Assembly (NCBI RefSeq): GCF_033807575.1
Contig: NC_084728.1
Coordinates: 8,135,451-8,199,450, forward strand
Length of the DNA stretch: 64,000 bases
Direction of reading: 5' to 3'
Origin: Cydia pomonella
Lineage: Eukaryota; Arthropoda; Insecta; Lepidoptera; Tortricidae
In this document: positions 10,764 to 22,328 of the stretch, in pieces
Numbering within the stretch: position 1 is the stretch's first letter
Layout: each line of letters starts with the position of its first letter
Position numbers and translations under genes: made by a program
The notes under the pieces: model-generated
What the model was told of the DNA's origin: nothing
What the model saw: the letters and a program-made list of their open reading frames with translations, nothing else
The model's database searches: none

Positions 10764-11460
10764 GTATCTCCTTGGATTTCACGAGCCTATAAATCCCGGT
10801 CTTTTGATAGGCTTGCGTGGGGATATAGATCCAACACGTAGAGGCCCCTTGGAGAGCATTAATGTCATGTATAACGCCTGCTACAATCCGTTCACAGGCC
10901 CAACAATAGACACCTATGAACCGGTCGCAGCAGGCATTGGGACTATTGCAGTAAAAGTGAACAGTATAACGGTCTATGGATTGAAGTTTGGGAGGACAAT
11001 GAGACTGGGTTATTGCAAAGAGATCCGGACACCTGCCATAACAATGTTTTCACTAGTTATCGAGGGAGGCGGTGACTCGCCGCCCACTAGATGGGCCCCT
11101 GAAAATGCCGTCGTGAAGACGACCAGGAGCAACACCGGTGTGAGTGGCTCAGGGGTGTCGAGAGGTGTACGCCGCTTTCTACCCAGTGGCTGATAACAGC
11201 CACTGTGCCAACTCGCGTCTTATGCAAGTTTTCACTTCCACCCCTGGAGCATTTAGCTCTAACGACTCCTCTCTGGACGGCCAATGAAGGCAAGCCAGAG
11301 CTGAGAGTCCTGCGGGTCCCCTTGGAGTCTACTCCGACCGACGAAGACACGTCGGAGACGGAGACCCTGACTGACTCTCGGGAGTACTCGGGTCCGTGGG
11401 GTCGTTACTCCCCAACAGCTCGCCACAAGCTGCCCTGCGGATCCACAAGCTGCCCTGCGG
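10764..11460 (+). mobile_element. Retroelement-derived segment between TTA tracts
   Basis: GC-richer than its surroundings, with two overlapping long frames (155 and 112 codons) but no recognised domain. It is bounded by TTA tracts on both sides and ends in a duplicated CACAAGCTGCCCTGCGGAT. It resembles 5' sequence of an R4-like LINE inserted in the same microsatellite. Inference only. Confidence 0.4.
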
Positions 11461-11479
11461 ATTTATTATTATTATTATT
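11461..11479. repeat. (TTA)n tract 2, 3' boundary of the R4/Dong-like LINE
   Basis: ATT units lying just past the 3' untranslated end of the minus-strand LINE fragment. Confidence 0.85.
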
Positions 11480-12471
11480 CTCTTTATTTCTCTTTCTTCT
11501 TAGGTTATGTTTTTTACAATATGGATATAAAAGTAAAATATAAAAATACATCAAAAAATACTATACAAAACACATATAAACACATTGTAAAAAACTTAAC
11601 CTAGTGTGCCGCCAGCAGCGGGGCAGGGCCCAAGCTGCCGGTGGTCAGGGCTGCAGAGAGAGGAACCGACGCACTATCCGCGCCGTGTCCAAGATCACCG
11701 CCTTCTGCACCTGACCCTTGATCCAACCACCTAGCGAGAGTCTCTCAAGGTGTTGGTCGAGACTCTTCGCTATGAGACCGTTCGCTGAAACGACTATCGG
11801 GACAATGATCGTCGAATCAACATCCCACATGGCGGTTATCTCGTGAGCCAAGTCTAGGTACTTGCTGGACTTGTCCTTCTCGGCTTTCACGAGATTCTCA
11901 TCATGGGGGATGGTGATATCGACGAGCACGGCCCGGCGTTGCGATCGATCTATTATCACGATGTCAGGCTTATTGGCTACAATAGTCCTGTCAGTGATAA
12001 TAGATCGATCCCAATAGAGCGTGGCACGACCATTTTCGAGAACTGGCGCAGGTGAGTACTTGTAGTACGGTACTTCGCGGTCCACAAGGCGGTATAGAAG
12101 AGCAAGTTGCTGGTGAATAATTCTGGCTACGAGATTATGTCTGTGCAAGTACTCACCGTTAGCAAGATGAGAACAACCGGAAATGATATGCCTGAGTGAC
12201 TCTCCGGGACGGCGGCATGCCCGACAAATGTCGACCGTACCGTCCTTCAGGATATACTTCCGATAGTTGTTCGTCATCATAACTTCGTCCGCAATTGCAC
12301 AGGCAAAACCCTCGGTTTCTCCGAAGAGGTCCCCGAATCGTAACCAGTTCACCGACGCGAGCAGGTCCACGTCAGGTCCCGTGAGGGCCTTGTAGAACCG
12401 CCCGTGTAGCACCTTACTCTCCCATGCCGCCCTGCGATCCGCAGTACTTAGTACCACAGGTTTGCGCCAGG
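11480..12471 (-). mobile_element. 5'-truncated R4/Dong-like non-LTR retrotransposon
   Basis: Open from a TAA in the right-hand tract (12472-12491) to the stop at 11645, with a 3' untranslated part running to the left TTA tract. Dong elements are known to insert in TAA repeats, and the two flanking tracts fit that preference. Only the 3' kilobase is present, as expected for truncated target-primed integration. Confidence 0.75.
11645..12457 (-). CDS. R4/Dong-like LINE C-terminal region: zinc knuckle and restriction-like endonuclease
   Basis: About 270 residues with a non-ATG (GTG) apparent start. The frame really enters from the truncated 5' side through WRKPVVLS. A CCHC-type knuckle is seen at CRACRRPGESLRHIISGC. 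Downstream, KPDIVIIDRSQRRAVLVDIT followed by DENL, K and KYLDL-E has the PD...D...K spacing of the restriction-like endonuclease of R2/R4-type elements. The reverse-transcriptase domain is missing, so the element cannot move itself. The frame is intact over 270 codons, which suggests a fairly recent insertion. Confidence 0.8.
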   Translation of the reverse strand: MVLSTADRRAAWESKVLHGRFYKALTGPDVDLLASVNWLRFGDLFGETEGFACAIADEVMMTNNYRKYILKDGTVDICRACRRPGESLRHIISGCSHLANGEYLHRHNLVARIIHQQLALLYRLVDREVPYYKYSPAPVLENGRATLYWDRSIITDRTIVANKPDIVIIDRSQRRAVLVDITIPHDENLVKAEKDKSSKYLDLAHEITAMWDVDSTIIVPIVVSANGLIAKSLDQHLERLSLGGWIKGQVQKAVILDTARIVRRFLSLQP

Positions 12472-12491
12472 TTTATTATTATTATTATTAT
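12472..12491. repeat. (TTA)n tract 3, 5' boundary of the R4/Dong-like LINE
   Basis: Uninterrupted ATT units. The in-frame TAA of the tract closes the LINE frame upstream. Confidence 0.9.
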
Positions 12492-12595
12492 ATAATTATA
12501 GGCGAGCAGCTATTTAGCTGATGAGCCTATGTCACACAGTGTCCTGTATTATACAGTTCAAAGTTTGTAAAGTCGTATCACATCACTAAGTAACA

Positions 12596-12790
12596 TCAGT
12601 CTAACTTATTGTTTAAAAGCCACTTGTCCAATCTGTTTTTAAAAACATTGACCGAGGGAGCAGTTACAACACTATCCGGTAAACGGTTCCAAGCCGCCAC
12701 GACACGGTTGGACAAAGAATGATATGCAGCTTTAGTAGTAGTGGGAGTGCGAACTATTCTTAGGCTGTGACCTCGGGTCTCGCGGCTGAT
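12596..12790 (-). pseudogene. LINE reverse-transcriptase C-terminus (CR1/jockey-like)
   Basis: Minus strand reads TRGHSLRIVRTP, SNRVVAAWNRLPDSVV, then VNVFKNRLDKWLL and a stop at 12596-12598. The RGHSLR, WN-LP--VV and F-K-RLD pattern is typical of the C-terminus of CR1/jockey-type reverse transcriptases. 5' truncated. Confidence 0.75.
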
Positions 12791-12904
12791 AGTTCATACT
12801 CGTATTGTTTCTATTTATCAGATATCAATGTATTCCCTGTATACTATTTATTACCTGTAAAATTGTCAAGACGAAATGCAAGCCTGTGGCGTTATTTGAG
12901 CCAC

Positions 12905-13110
12905 TATGTATTTTGCGAAGCTGGAGGTTCTGCTTCCGGGTTCGAATCCTGGCAAGAGCATTCATTTGTATGTTTATCACAGGTTCCTGAGTTATGGATG
13001 TTTTCCTTGCCTGTATATTGCCTTATTTACCAAGCCTTATTGAGCTTACTGTGGAACTACGTCGATTTGTATAATATTGCCCCATAATACTTAAGTATTT
13101 ATTTATTTTG
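12905..13110 (+). mobile_element. tRNA-derived SINE, copy 1 (5' truncated)
   Basis: A B-box-like GGGTTCGAATCC, then the shared body (TTCCTGAGTTATGGATGTTT, CCTTATTGAGCTTACTGTGG) and an ATTTATTTATTTT tail. Confidence 0.75.
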
Positions 13111-13363
13111 ATCCGAAGTGTCAGCCCTGCGAGCTGCGTGAGTTATGCGTATTGACGCTATTGAAATTTCACTTTAGAGCGTTTCAATAGTGATTCATCA
13201 TTTGCATAACCTACAAATCGTCGCCTTTATTACAAATGAATAGAGTTCAAATTTTCTTCAAAGGTACTGTTAACATGTGAATGAGAGGTTTCTAAAGAAT
13301 ACTAAAGCGTCGTCTGGCTGCTTGAGTCGTATGATGTATGTGCAATGTCTGATATGGCTTCAG

Positions 13364-13493
13364 GGGGCCTACCGCGAAAATCGAAGTTCGTCAATTGCGG
13401 GCATTTTTCTCTATCACTCTAATTCCGTCTTAGTACGAGTAAAAGAGAAAGATCCCCGCAATTTGCGAATTTCTGTATTCGCGGTAGGACCCC
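13364..13493. mobile_element. Foldback MITE (GGGCCTACCGCG family), copy 1
   Basis: GGGCCTACCGCGAAAATCGA at the left pairs with the right arm ending CGCGGTAGGACCC. Copies are at 24643-24772 and 61994-62115. Confidence 0.85.
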
Positions 13494-13633
13494 AGACTTA
13501 TATACCTAGCAGGGGACCCGGAGATGGTAAATTTGTAGTTACACGAGCGTTGTAGTCTGTAGAGACCTATTGGATTCGTAAGATTGGATGATTGGAAGAA
13601 CAAAATGTTATATTGAAGAACAGTTTGATCTAT

Positions 13634-13862
13634 AGGGGGTAGTGGCCTATAAAGCCGATGGTGCTGGGTTCAAATCCCGGTAAGAGCATTTATTTGTGTG
13701 AAGAGCTCGGCAATTTGTTCCTGAGTCATGGGTGTTTTCTATATATTTAAGTATTTATATATTATACACCATATATGTCTCAGTACCCATAACACAAGCC
13801 TTCTTCAGCTTACTGGGGGACTTAGTCAATTTGTGTAATAATGTCCTATAATATTTATTTAT
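13634..13862 (+). mobile_element. tRNA-derived SINE, copy 2
   Basis: GGTAGTGGCCTATAAAGCCG and a GGGTTCAAATCCC B box, then the common body and an ATTTATTTATAA tail. Confidence 0.8.
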
Positions 13863-14419
13863 AATACAATGTTTTCTATTCAAGTAGTCAGGAAACGTGT
13901 ACAGATTATTAAAAATGTAAAAAAAAACGAGCGAGTGAGTTACTCCAGCGCATCAGATATTGGTAGTTTCAGTCGTCAACATGTCCCTGATAACAAGGGT
14001 ATGTTAATCTGCTGGTTTACATGGTCAGGGTAGTCATACGGAAGAGTACAAAGTTAGAAAAAAAAGTCAAGCGCGTCAGATATTCAAAGAGGATTTTAAG
14101 TGGACCCTACAAATGCTCCCATTCGAAATACTGACGATTCGGAAGTGACGCAAGCTTGTAGTGAATGTTAGAAGATGCAAGAAACCGCCGTCTTGCAATA
14201 CTCGACTGTGTCAGATAAGTTGGATACCTTGAAAAACCCCCTTCTGAACTCCCCTACCATTTATGAGAATTATCTACGTAGCTAAAGACGATAACGTGTG
14301 ATACTTGTGGATTTGCAAGCGCCCATAGGCTATGGTGTTCGATTGCCATCCTGGTACAAAAATACCATTTTATTGAAAACAGCATAAAGTGTCCTTTATT
14401 GTTTTGGAAAAGTATATTT

Positions 14420-14551
14420 CTGTGGCCCTAGTGAAAAAGGGTACAAGTCTCTGGCAGTTTAGGTGTATAAGGGCATAAGTGTTACGTGGAAGTTACACCC
14501 CTTTACACCTGCGCTGCCAGAGACTTGTACCCTTTTTCACTAGGGCCACAG
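14420..14551. mobile_element. Foldback MITE with perfect 38-bp TIRs and ATTT target duplication
   Basis: CTGTGGCCCTAGTGAAAAAG and the following 18 bp are exactly repeated in reverse complement at the right end. ATTT flanks both sides (14416-14419, 14552-14555). Identity of the arms points to a young insertion. Confidence 0.9.
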
Positions 14552-14555
14552 ATTT

Positions 14556-15840
14556 ATGCCTTTGACGATCCATAACCCATAACCTAAAGTATATAGTTAT
14601 ATTTAATCCATACTTAAACATTTTCTACAAAGGAAATAAGAAGGAAAAATATGCCGTTTTTTCTATGAAATTAGTAGATATACTTATCTTTACGAGCCGA
14701 AATAAAAACCGTTAAAAATGTTGCAATATTAGGTCTACAAGCGCATAAAAAAATTATAACTAAAACTGGACTCCAAATTTCCATATTTGGGCATTATCAA
14801 GTATTCATTAAACAAACACAAAAATACTTACACATTTCATTCATGTCGAATCACTCATTTGTAAAAAACTTCTAAAACACAAATTCGTTCACACTAAAAC
14901 AACAGTACTGTAAAGTAATTATGGGAACAAGAGCGGTCCAAAAACCTTGCCTTTGGGTACACCGACTTCAAACTCGGAATTTCTCTTAGAAATCGACTCT
15001 TGCGCACGACCGCCGCGGCGTAGGCGTTCCGACACTATGACGTGTACATTCAATTGCCTATTAAACCAATTTCCATGGAACACTTACGTTTTTCACCTGC
15101 GCTATGGTGTCCAACGCTTCACTAAGAACGAAACGGGCGTTTGACTCGCTAACGTTTGCGGCAATGGACGAAGTACGACCAAGTGAGGCAATGTCGTCGT
15201 TTTAACGGAAGTTTAAGTGGTACAGTTTTTGTACCTTATAAAAGCAGCTCTAAACTATCTTATTCTTCTTATCATAAAGTCCATTTTAGTTGTATTTGAA
15301 TGTATTAGTCAGTTGTAAAGCAGGTACAGTTGCTTTACCAGGGCAATGAAATTGTTGATGCTCGTATTGCTCTAGAAATTGGGCTTAAATTGGATTGATT
15401 CTAATGATTGTCGATTTAAATAAGGGGGGAATGGTTTACGGGTTTAACACGTGCTATGGTGTGATGATTCTAAGGTAACAGATGGTGCAGAAAAACCAAT
15501 ATAAAAGAAGCTAAGCCAAGCAATAATAATACTTGTCTCGATAAATTTAAGGACTATAATAAAAGCTAACTTTTTGTTGTTTTTCTCCAAAACGGTATGG
15601 CATAGCTCGTGATAAAATGCTATAAAGTATGTACGATGTATAATTAGATTAATAATAGGGATGACTTTTTAATCTCTTTCTTGTTTGATGAGTTGCTAAT
15701 TCTGAATACATTTTTTTAATGAATCCTACACGATATTTATTATGGCTTTCCCCTTTTTTAGTCAACATGAGCATAGCTGCACGAACAATATTCATTATCC
15801 AGGTATAAGTAAGTGTACATTCACGAGGGTCTACAGTATG
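14556..15840. other. No gene seen
   Basis: A 65-codon frame at 14947-15144 has no recognised domain. Otherwise AT-rich unique-looking sequence. Confidence 0.4.
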
Positions 15841-15873
15841 GGGTTCTTCAAAAAAGGAGTGTACTGATTTTTA

Positions 15874-15990
15874 AAGGGTCGGCAACGCGCATGTTACAAC
15901 GGTGGAGTTGCAGGCGTACATAGGCTACGGAGACTGCTTATCATCAGGCGGGCCGTGTGCTTGTTTGCCACCGACTAGTATAAAAAAAAA
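15874..15990 (-). mobile_element. Lep1/Helitron-like repeat, copy 1
   Basis: GGTCGGCAACGCGCATGTTA, GAGTTGCAGGCGTACATAGG and CAGGCGGGCCGTGTGCTTGT match, by recollection, the lepidopteran Lep1 Helitron-like repeat. Further copies at 43487-43595 and 63323-63450. Confidence 0.65.
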
Positions 15991-16712
15991 ATTGGCAGTT
16001 GCCTTCTCCGTTAGAATGAAACGAAGGTATAACAATATTATTATTTTAATGTCTTAATGTTAATACCAATATTATTGACAGCCCGCAACCGCATTGAGTC
16101 AGATTGAGACATTACATGGTAGATATGTAGACTTAGACCAAGATAAGTCTGCAACGATTTTTAATGGCCCAGACTGTGCAAGTGTTATTTTAAACGTCAT
16201 ACTTCTATGAAATGATGACATCGATGATATCATCATAGAAAATCAAATTGACAGTCGTCTTCTCCATTGGAATGACACGAAGCTATAACAATATTTTGCT
16301 GGCTCATACCTGGTCCAGCAAATATCACTGGCAGTACAGCGCGGTAATGCGGCCAGCATATTTGGAACTTTTGCGCCGGGTACGTGCCATCTCGGGGATT
16401 AACGGGGAGATTTTTGGACAACGCTTGTTGCGGATTTTATCTTGTACATTTTTGGCGAAGCTTGTGATGGATTATCACTTATGTAGATTGGACGATGTTT
16501 GTTGCGGATTCTGTTTATTACCTATGCTTTTGACGAAGCCTGCGCTGTGAATTTAGATGCTGGTTGCGTTTTCAATTTAGTTTTATTTAACAAACGCTTT
16601 TTCTATTTATTTAAATAAAAAGGGAATATTTTTAATGTTAATGTCATTCTTATAGACAGTCCGAATTGAGTCAGATTGAGTCATTACATGGTAGGTAGAT
16701 GTAGATGTAGAG
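15985..16712 (+). repeat. Direct repeat, second copy interrupted by a retroelement fragment
   Basis: Copy 1 (15985-16142) and copy 2 (16246-16297 plus about 16624-16712) share CTATAACAATATT and GAGTCAGATTGAG-CATTACA. Copy 2 is interrupted by sequence starting at 16298. Confidence 0.65.
16298..16402 (+). pseudogene. Retroelement C-terminal fragment, second QRGNAAS copy
   Basis: An open frame reads AGSYLVQQISLAVQRGNAAS, then IFGTFAPGTCHLGD and TAA at 16400-16402. It starts abruptly at 16298, as expected for 5' truncation. Same motif as 2959-3158. Confidence 0.6.
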
Positions 16713-16877
16713 ATATATGCGTTTCCTTTATAACCGAAGGTGTGTCTCAGGGCCGTCGTCCATCGTATCGTATTAGTTCAAGATGTCGCAATTGTAGTCC
16801 ATTTCATCGCTTATTTATACCATACTGTTAAGTATTTTTTTTTAACTCTTGTTGTAAAGATATATCTTAAACAGCTC

Positions 16878-17256
16878 CAATCATGGGACATTTCAGAGAA
16901 AATTTGGAGTATTTTTCACATCTCACCGACACCCGCATTATGCATTAAAAGTTGAATGTCCTATTCGTCTTTTATGTTTTCTATGTATTTAATCAAAGCT
17001 GCTGCAATTGGTTTCAATATTAATAACCAATTAAAACTATGGTTTTTTGCTCCAGTCATGGGATGTATGGCGTCATTAATTTTCAAACTATCAATGAAAT
17101 ATTAAACTGAAGCAGCTCTTAGGCTCGTGTTTATGGTTAAATGTTGTCAGCGTTTAAAAACTGATGGTAAAAACTTGTTTACAGGATTGGTCTATACCAT
17201 GAATACCATCCCATTACTGGTGCCTGTTCCATTATAGGGGTGTTTACTATAATAAA
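16878..17256 (+). repeat. ~300-bp dispersed repeat, copy 1
   Basis: GGTTTTTTGCTCCAGTCATG and TTACTGGTGCCTGTTCCATT recur at 22328-22632. The CCAATCATGGGAC start also recurs near 21570, so the second copy is split by about 0.7 kb. Confidence 0.75.
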
Positions 17257-17530
17257 AACTGTCCTATATCCTATTTCTAAATCTGTTCTACGGTGTAAGA
17301 GTTAAGAGGAATGGCAACACATAGACAAGAGTTACTTTCACATATTGTGCAAAATTATCAGGGATTAGACTTTTATATAACTGTGCCCATAGATGCTGAG
17401 ACGCCAGTACAAGTCCTTGCGGACCGGATGCCCCACAATAGGCAATTACAGATTACAGAACTGAGCCATTGTCATTGTACGGCGACATACGTATGATAAT
17501 GACAAATCATCGAGCTAAGACTTACTATTA

Positions 17531-18461
17531 TGGGAGATGGAGGTAAGAAATGAAATCTCCATGTACCAAAAAGTGTCATCAAAAAACCTTAAATAGGTGG
17601 CGCTACAATACCTAGAATACTTGAACAAAAAAATCAAATCATAGACAGCGCACTTCACTCCATCAATAACGCCTAGGCTCTGAGCTACTCTAGCGCTACT
17701 CTGGAGAGATTTGGAACTATTTTTAGCGGACAGCCGGATACTTTTGCAACAGTTCTAGCATAAGAGTTTTCACTCCTTTTAATTCCACACTCCATACTTA
17801 CTATAAATAGGATAAGGATTGTCCGTTATTCGCAAAAGCTGACAATCGCGAATAACTTACAGGCCGATATCGTCCGGCGAATTAGTAATCAGTGGGCCAC
17901 TTAAGAAACTAAAAAAAGAAGCGATATTTTGTTGTTATTCTTTGCCGTCAGCCTGCAATGGCAAACATCGAAATTTGTCGAAAATTCTTCTGACACGCAG
18001 GACGCGTGTCAGAAGAATTTTGCCAGAGATGCAGCGAACTAACAGATGGACTCATAGACTTTTTTTAAATTACCGCGAGTACGCTCTTTTCTTGAAGGTC
18101 GTATCGGTATTTTGGCCGAAGGATGTCAAATTCCGGTGGTTCCTGACACTTTTAAGGTATTTGTCTATGGGCCATTCGTTGCCTATATGGAGTGTGGAAT
18201 TAAGAGGAGTGGCATCTCTTATGGTAGAACTGTTGCAAAAGTGTCCAGCTGTCAGCTATAAATTAAATAATAGTTCCAAATCTCTCCAGAGTAGCGCTAG
18301 AGTAGCTAAGAACCTAGGCGTTATTGACGGAGTGAATTGCTCTGTCTATGATTTGATTTTTTTGTTCAAGTACTCTAGGTATTGTAGCGCCACCTATTTA
18401 AAGTTTTTTGATGACAATTTTTGGTACATGGAGATTTCGTTCCTTATCTCCACCTTCCGTA
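17531..18461. mobile_element. Foldback element made of two inverted ~270-bp repeat copies
   Basis: The arms 17531-17797 (minus copy) and 18185-18461 (plus copy) of the ~280-bp dispersed repeat face each other across about 390 bp. The spacer holds a perfect hairpin. The 182-codon open frame across the right half is a by-product of the repeat and shows no domain. Confidence 0.75.
17981..18021. repeat. Perfect 18-bp-arm hairpin
   Basis: AAAATTCTTCTGACACGC, 5-nt spacer, then the exact reverse complement. Confidence 0.95.
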
Positions 18462-18699
18462 GTTGCCTAATAATAAAGATAGATAGATAGACTTAAAAAA
18501 AAATCGTTTCATTTTATAATTGATAGCTTTCGAACGGTTCCGGGCAGCGTGGCCGCACGTTCCATTTCACGCCTGAACTGCTGACGTATTCAGCGGAAAA
18601 TTGTAGGTTTTAGGCGGGTGTACAAATTGTATGTACACAGCGTTCTGCTCTAATAGTGGATAAGGGGAAACTCCGACTTACCAAGGGCGAGATCAAGCG

Positions 18700-18900
18700 A
18701 AACCCAGATTAAGGCATCATCTTCCTCGCGTTGTCTGTGCCTCGGGGCCCGCTTGGCAACTAATCCCTAGATTTGGCGTAGACACTAGTTTTTACGAAAG
18801 CGACTGCAGTCTGACCTTCCAACCCACAGGGAAAACTAGGCTTTATTGGATTAAGGAACCTAGATTAAGGCAACACAAGTATTTCGTAGAGTGAAAACTC
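18700..18900. mobile_element. SINE fragment (second SINE family)
   Basis: CGCGTTGTCTG, GCTTGGCAACTAATCCCTAG and CACTAGTTTTTACGAAAGCG match copies at 27050-27365 and 60413-60716. The tRNA-like head is missing. Confidence 0.65.
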
Positions 18901-19400
18901 GTATCATCCACCTTTTTGTCCCGGGCATTTGAAAATATCTTTAAACGAAAGTTATTAAAGAAAAATAGGCAAAACGGTTTTCGGAAAAGGAGTACCACGA
19001 AAATACGTCCTGATTTCAAATCAAATTAAATTACGGAACCCTACATTATACGTGGACTATTACTAATTCTTTATTAAAATCCCATTAAACTTACACTTTA
19101 GATTTCAGATAAATTAATTGTAAGGAATAGAATCTTACTTATAATTGTAAATAACGCATGTATAAACCGCTTTAAACATAATTGGCAACCTTTTTTCACT
19201 GTTGTTACATTTGACTAATTTCATTATAAAACACGCAAAAACTAATTTACGACCGAGTTAACATAATGTTTACAGACAAAAACATGCAGTTAAGACAGCT
19301 AATTAATCAACACAACTGTTAGTTCACGCAAATAGAACTAGTTCATTTTTCACTTGACAAACTAGTACTTTGTGCCAACATAATGGTAGTCAGACCGAGC
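18900..19400. other. No gene seen
   Basis: AT-rich. A TTACGGAACCCTA scrap of a common dispersed repeat lies near 19032. Confidence 0.4.
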
Positions 19401-19404
19401 TAAA

Positions 19405-19727
19405 GGCCCGTTCAGACGGGATGATCAAATTGACCAATTTGAGCAATACAAATTGGCGTCAATCCCATCTAGCGTCCACACGTATACAATTTAATCATCA
19501 ATTTTTTATTTATGGCAAGATTCGAGAGCTTGAAAAATACAAAGCCCCCAAACGCGCATACTAGCGTCGAAAAATGCCATTCTTGCGTCCGTATCTCCAT
19601 TTGGTCATAAATATCGTAATCGTACAATCGAATCAAGTGGGATCGAGCCAATTTCATTTTTGCGTCCTCACGTCCTGATTAAAAAGTCAATTTGATCAGA
19701 TTGTGTGAAAAATTGTCCCGTCTGAAC
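19405..19727. mobile_element. MITE-like element with ends GGCCCGTTCAGACGGG / CCCGTCTGAAC
   Basis: GGCCCGTTCAGACGGGATGA and the AATTTGATCA...TGTCCCGTCTGAAC end are inverted repeats. The superfamily is unclear. Confidence 0.65.
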
Positions 19728-19729
19728 TT

Positions 19730-21550
19730 ACCTAAACTCTGCACAGACTTTTCAGTGACAAAGTGCAGCAGTGTTACCATAAACTTGAAAATTCCAATGA
19801 TTTTCATGGTGACACTGTTACACTTTTTTCTGTCAATAGGCGCGGAGTTAGCTCAGACGGACTTTAAAGTAGGAATCGAACCTGCACCTCGTAAAGACCA
19901 TTCCCTTGAGAGTCTTTAGACATTTATTTGTAAGTACATATTAGAATATACACGTTGTGGTTTATAAAAATAAAATAATATGAAACACAACGTAACAATT
20001 ACTTTCAAAGTGCATAATTTCAGTTCCTTTCTTTGTTAATCACACATAAAAAAACAGAACACATTCGAAAAAAAAAATTATTACCTCCTGATCCAGCGAA
20101 AAAATCTGTTGCCTCCTTTCTTAGCGCTATTCTTTCTCTTTTTCCCCATTTTCACTCAAAGAATCCTTAACAATCATTAACACTAAAACACAACACTTAT
20201 TTGGTCCAACGTCTTTCACAATTCACTTAACACTGGCCAGTTATCACTAATCATTAGATAATTGATGTTCTTTATTTGAACAATGAACGAGTTTAAATTT
20301 GGAACGGTGTCTCTGGCCGGTACCAAACAGGACTCAACGCATGGGCTCTGTTAGAGAAAACAATTAATAATAATCGAAATATTAATTAGAACAAAGAATT
20401 TCGCCAAAAGACCAAATTATTAGACATAAAAACAAACAAGCAGATTTATTTGCGTAAAACGAAACGTTATTTACATTGTCACCCCATATTTACCAATCTT
20501 ATACTTATATCGACGGAAAAGGAATTCGAAATATTCAAAATAGGAATTAGAATATTCAAAATTCGAATGGTGCTCGTTGGACGCATGCGCCGAGACTGGC
20601 GCGTGGCCACGTTCAAATTTAGAAGCCGTAAAAAAAAGCTGGATGCACATTGCGAGAAATGCATGTGGATGTTTATTTTGAGTATCAACGGAGAGTGTTA
20701 GAAAATGAAAGTTTTCATTTAAAATGAGTGTAGAATTGAAGTAGTAAGATTAAACATGCTACACAAAACGAAGCAGCTGTTGAATGTTCATCCAGCATCC
20801 TTAAAAACATTGGTGTTTAAAACAATACCCATTACAAAGATCAGAATATTAACTACACATTTTATATTACGCGTCTTCTTCTACTGACAGAGTTTGGCTT
20901 AATTGCTAGTGTAATAGATGTACCTGAACAAATACATTAAATTAAGTGTTAAAAGAATCAAACAATGTCCTTAAAATAATCGAAATTCTCAAAATAGATT
21001 CTCTCAATCGGTTTATTTGGTTCCAACAAAAAGAATAGCATTTTAAATAAGGAAATCATTCAGCCAAATGAACCCAAAAACAAAAACAACACGAATATGT
21101 AACCATAGAGACAGTAAAATCGATCTGAATCCGATTAATTCGCGACCAAAGTAAAAAGGCGGAAGACTAAATACACTTACGTATAATAATATGTTTGCAT
21201 TTTGAAACTTATTACTAGAGGATAAGATTCAAAGTTGTGTATATTTTTTTGGAGTCAACAGATAGATTTGAACAATCGCGTGAGTCATACAGATCTATAT
21301 TTATAACACGAAATGGTGAAACGGGGATAGTCGACGAGCTTTCAGCGGTATTCCAATCAAATGTAAAATGTATTTTAGGAAATTATATATTAGGATTTAC
21401 TTCCAGTTTTGTCTAAATAGAAAATAGTAAACAATACGAACTAAAGGAGAAGACTGAAGGGTTGACGTTTTTAAGATTTCGGTTTGAAATTTCAGTAACC
21501 ATTGTTGTAATATCCATAAATATTTAACATTTGAAAATTTTGAGACGTAT
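19730..21550. other. No gene or assignable repeat seen
   Basis: AT-rich with no long frame carrying a domain. Short direct repeats of AATATTCAAAAT occur near 20530. Confidence 0.4.
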
Positions 21551-21639
21551 CACAGTACTTTTAACGTCACCAATCATGGGACTTTTAACAGGAGAATTGG
21601 AGTATTCTTGATATTTCACCGACATCTGTAAAATTTCTA

Positions 21640-22328
21640 CCGCTTTATGCTTTTTCCTACTCCTCTACTGTTATCTGTCATTTATGCATTCATTAACACG
21701 AATATAAGAACATACATAAAAGATTTCAAGAAAAGTCTATATTGTCTATTCCTCATAAAAGCTCTTGTGCTTTTATAAGCTATAATGTTACTGCGATTAA
21801 TGGCTACCAACCTAACAAAACCAAAACGAATACAGTTTTAAACTAAGTGCATTGATGCCAACTTACAAAATATTCATTTGGTTGCATACTAAAAATAATT
21901 ACTTTATAAATCAGAAACACGCATGTGACACCCGTAATATAGCAACACCCATAGACTACGAAGACCGCTTAGCGTTGCTTGTTAGTCTCCGTAGGCTACG
22001 GTGGCCAAAATTGAGAAAAAACTGTCCAAAAAATTAATTTAGCAAGTAGCAAGTACCAGGGCCTCATGAGTTACGAGGTGTCGCCGACCGGCCGGCCGCG
22101 GCCCGGGGCGGGCCGGGCGCGTTTTAACAAGGTATGCTCGCACATCTTGGCTATATACTTTTGCTGTAATTTGTTTACCTAAATTAAGATTTATTTTTGT
22201 TGACTCGTAGGAAAAATATTGTATGCAACGTTGTATAAGTAGGTCAAAAAATTCTCGTGGCGTACTAACTAACGCCACTCGCCTTTTTTGACCCTTCTTA
22301 TACAACTGATGCATAAAATACTATAAAA
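21640..22328. other. Segment interrupting a dispersed repeat; includes a GC-rich patch
   Basis: It splits the copy of the ~300-bp repeat. It carries Lep1-like scraps (GTAGGCTACGG near 21990) and a strongly GC-rich 22080-22122 patch (CCGGCCGGCCGCGGCCCGGG). No coding call. Confidence 0.35.

Noticed and set aside
10726..11193. 155-codon frame with a leucine-rich start
   Set aside because: The leucines are the TTA microsatellite read in frame. The rest lies in retroelement-derived sequence without a recognised domain.
17942..18490. 182-codon plus-strand open frame
   Set aside because: It runs through the inverted arm of the foldback repeat. No domain, and other repeat copies do not keep the frame.
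19852..19900. tRNA-like motifs (TTAGCTCAGACGG on plus, GGTTCGATTCC on minus)
   Set aside because: The A-box-like and B-box-like motifs are on opposite strands and no cloverleaf can be drawn.
22080..22122. GC-rich island as a promoter
   Set aside because: Only about 40 bp, inside a repeat-interrupting segment, with no exon or initiator beside it.
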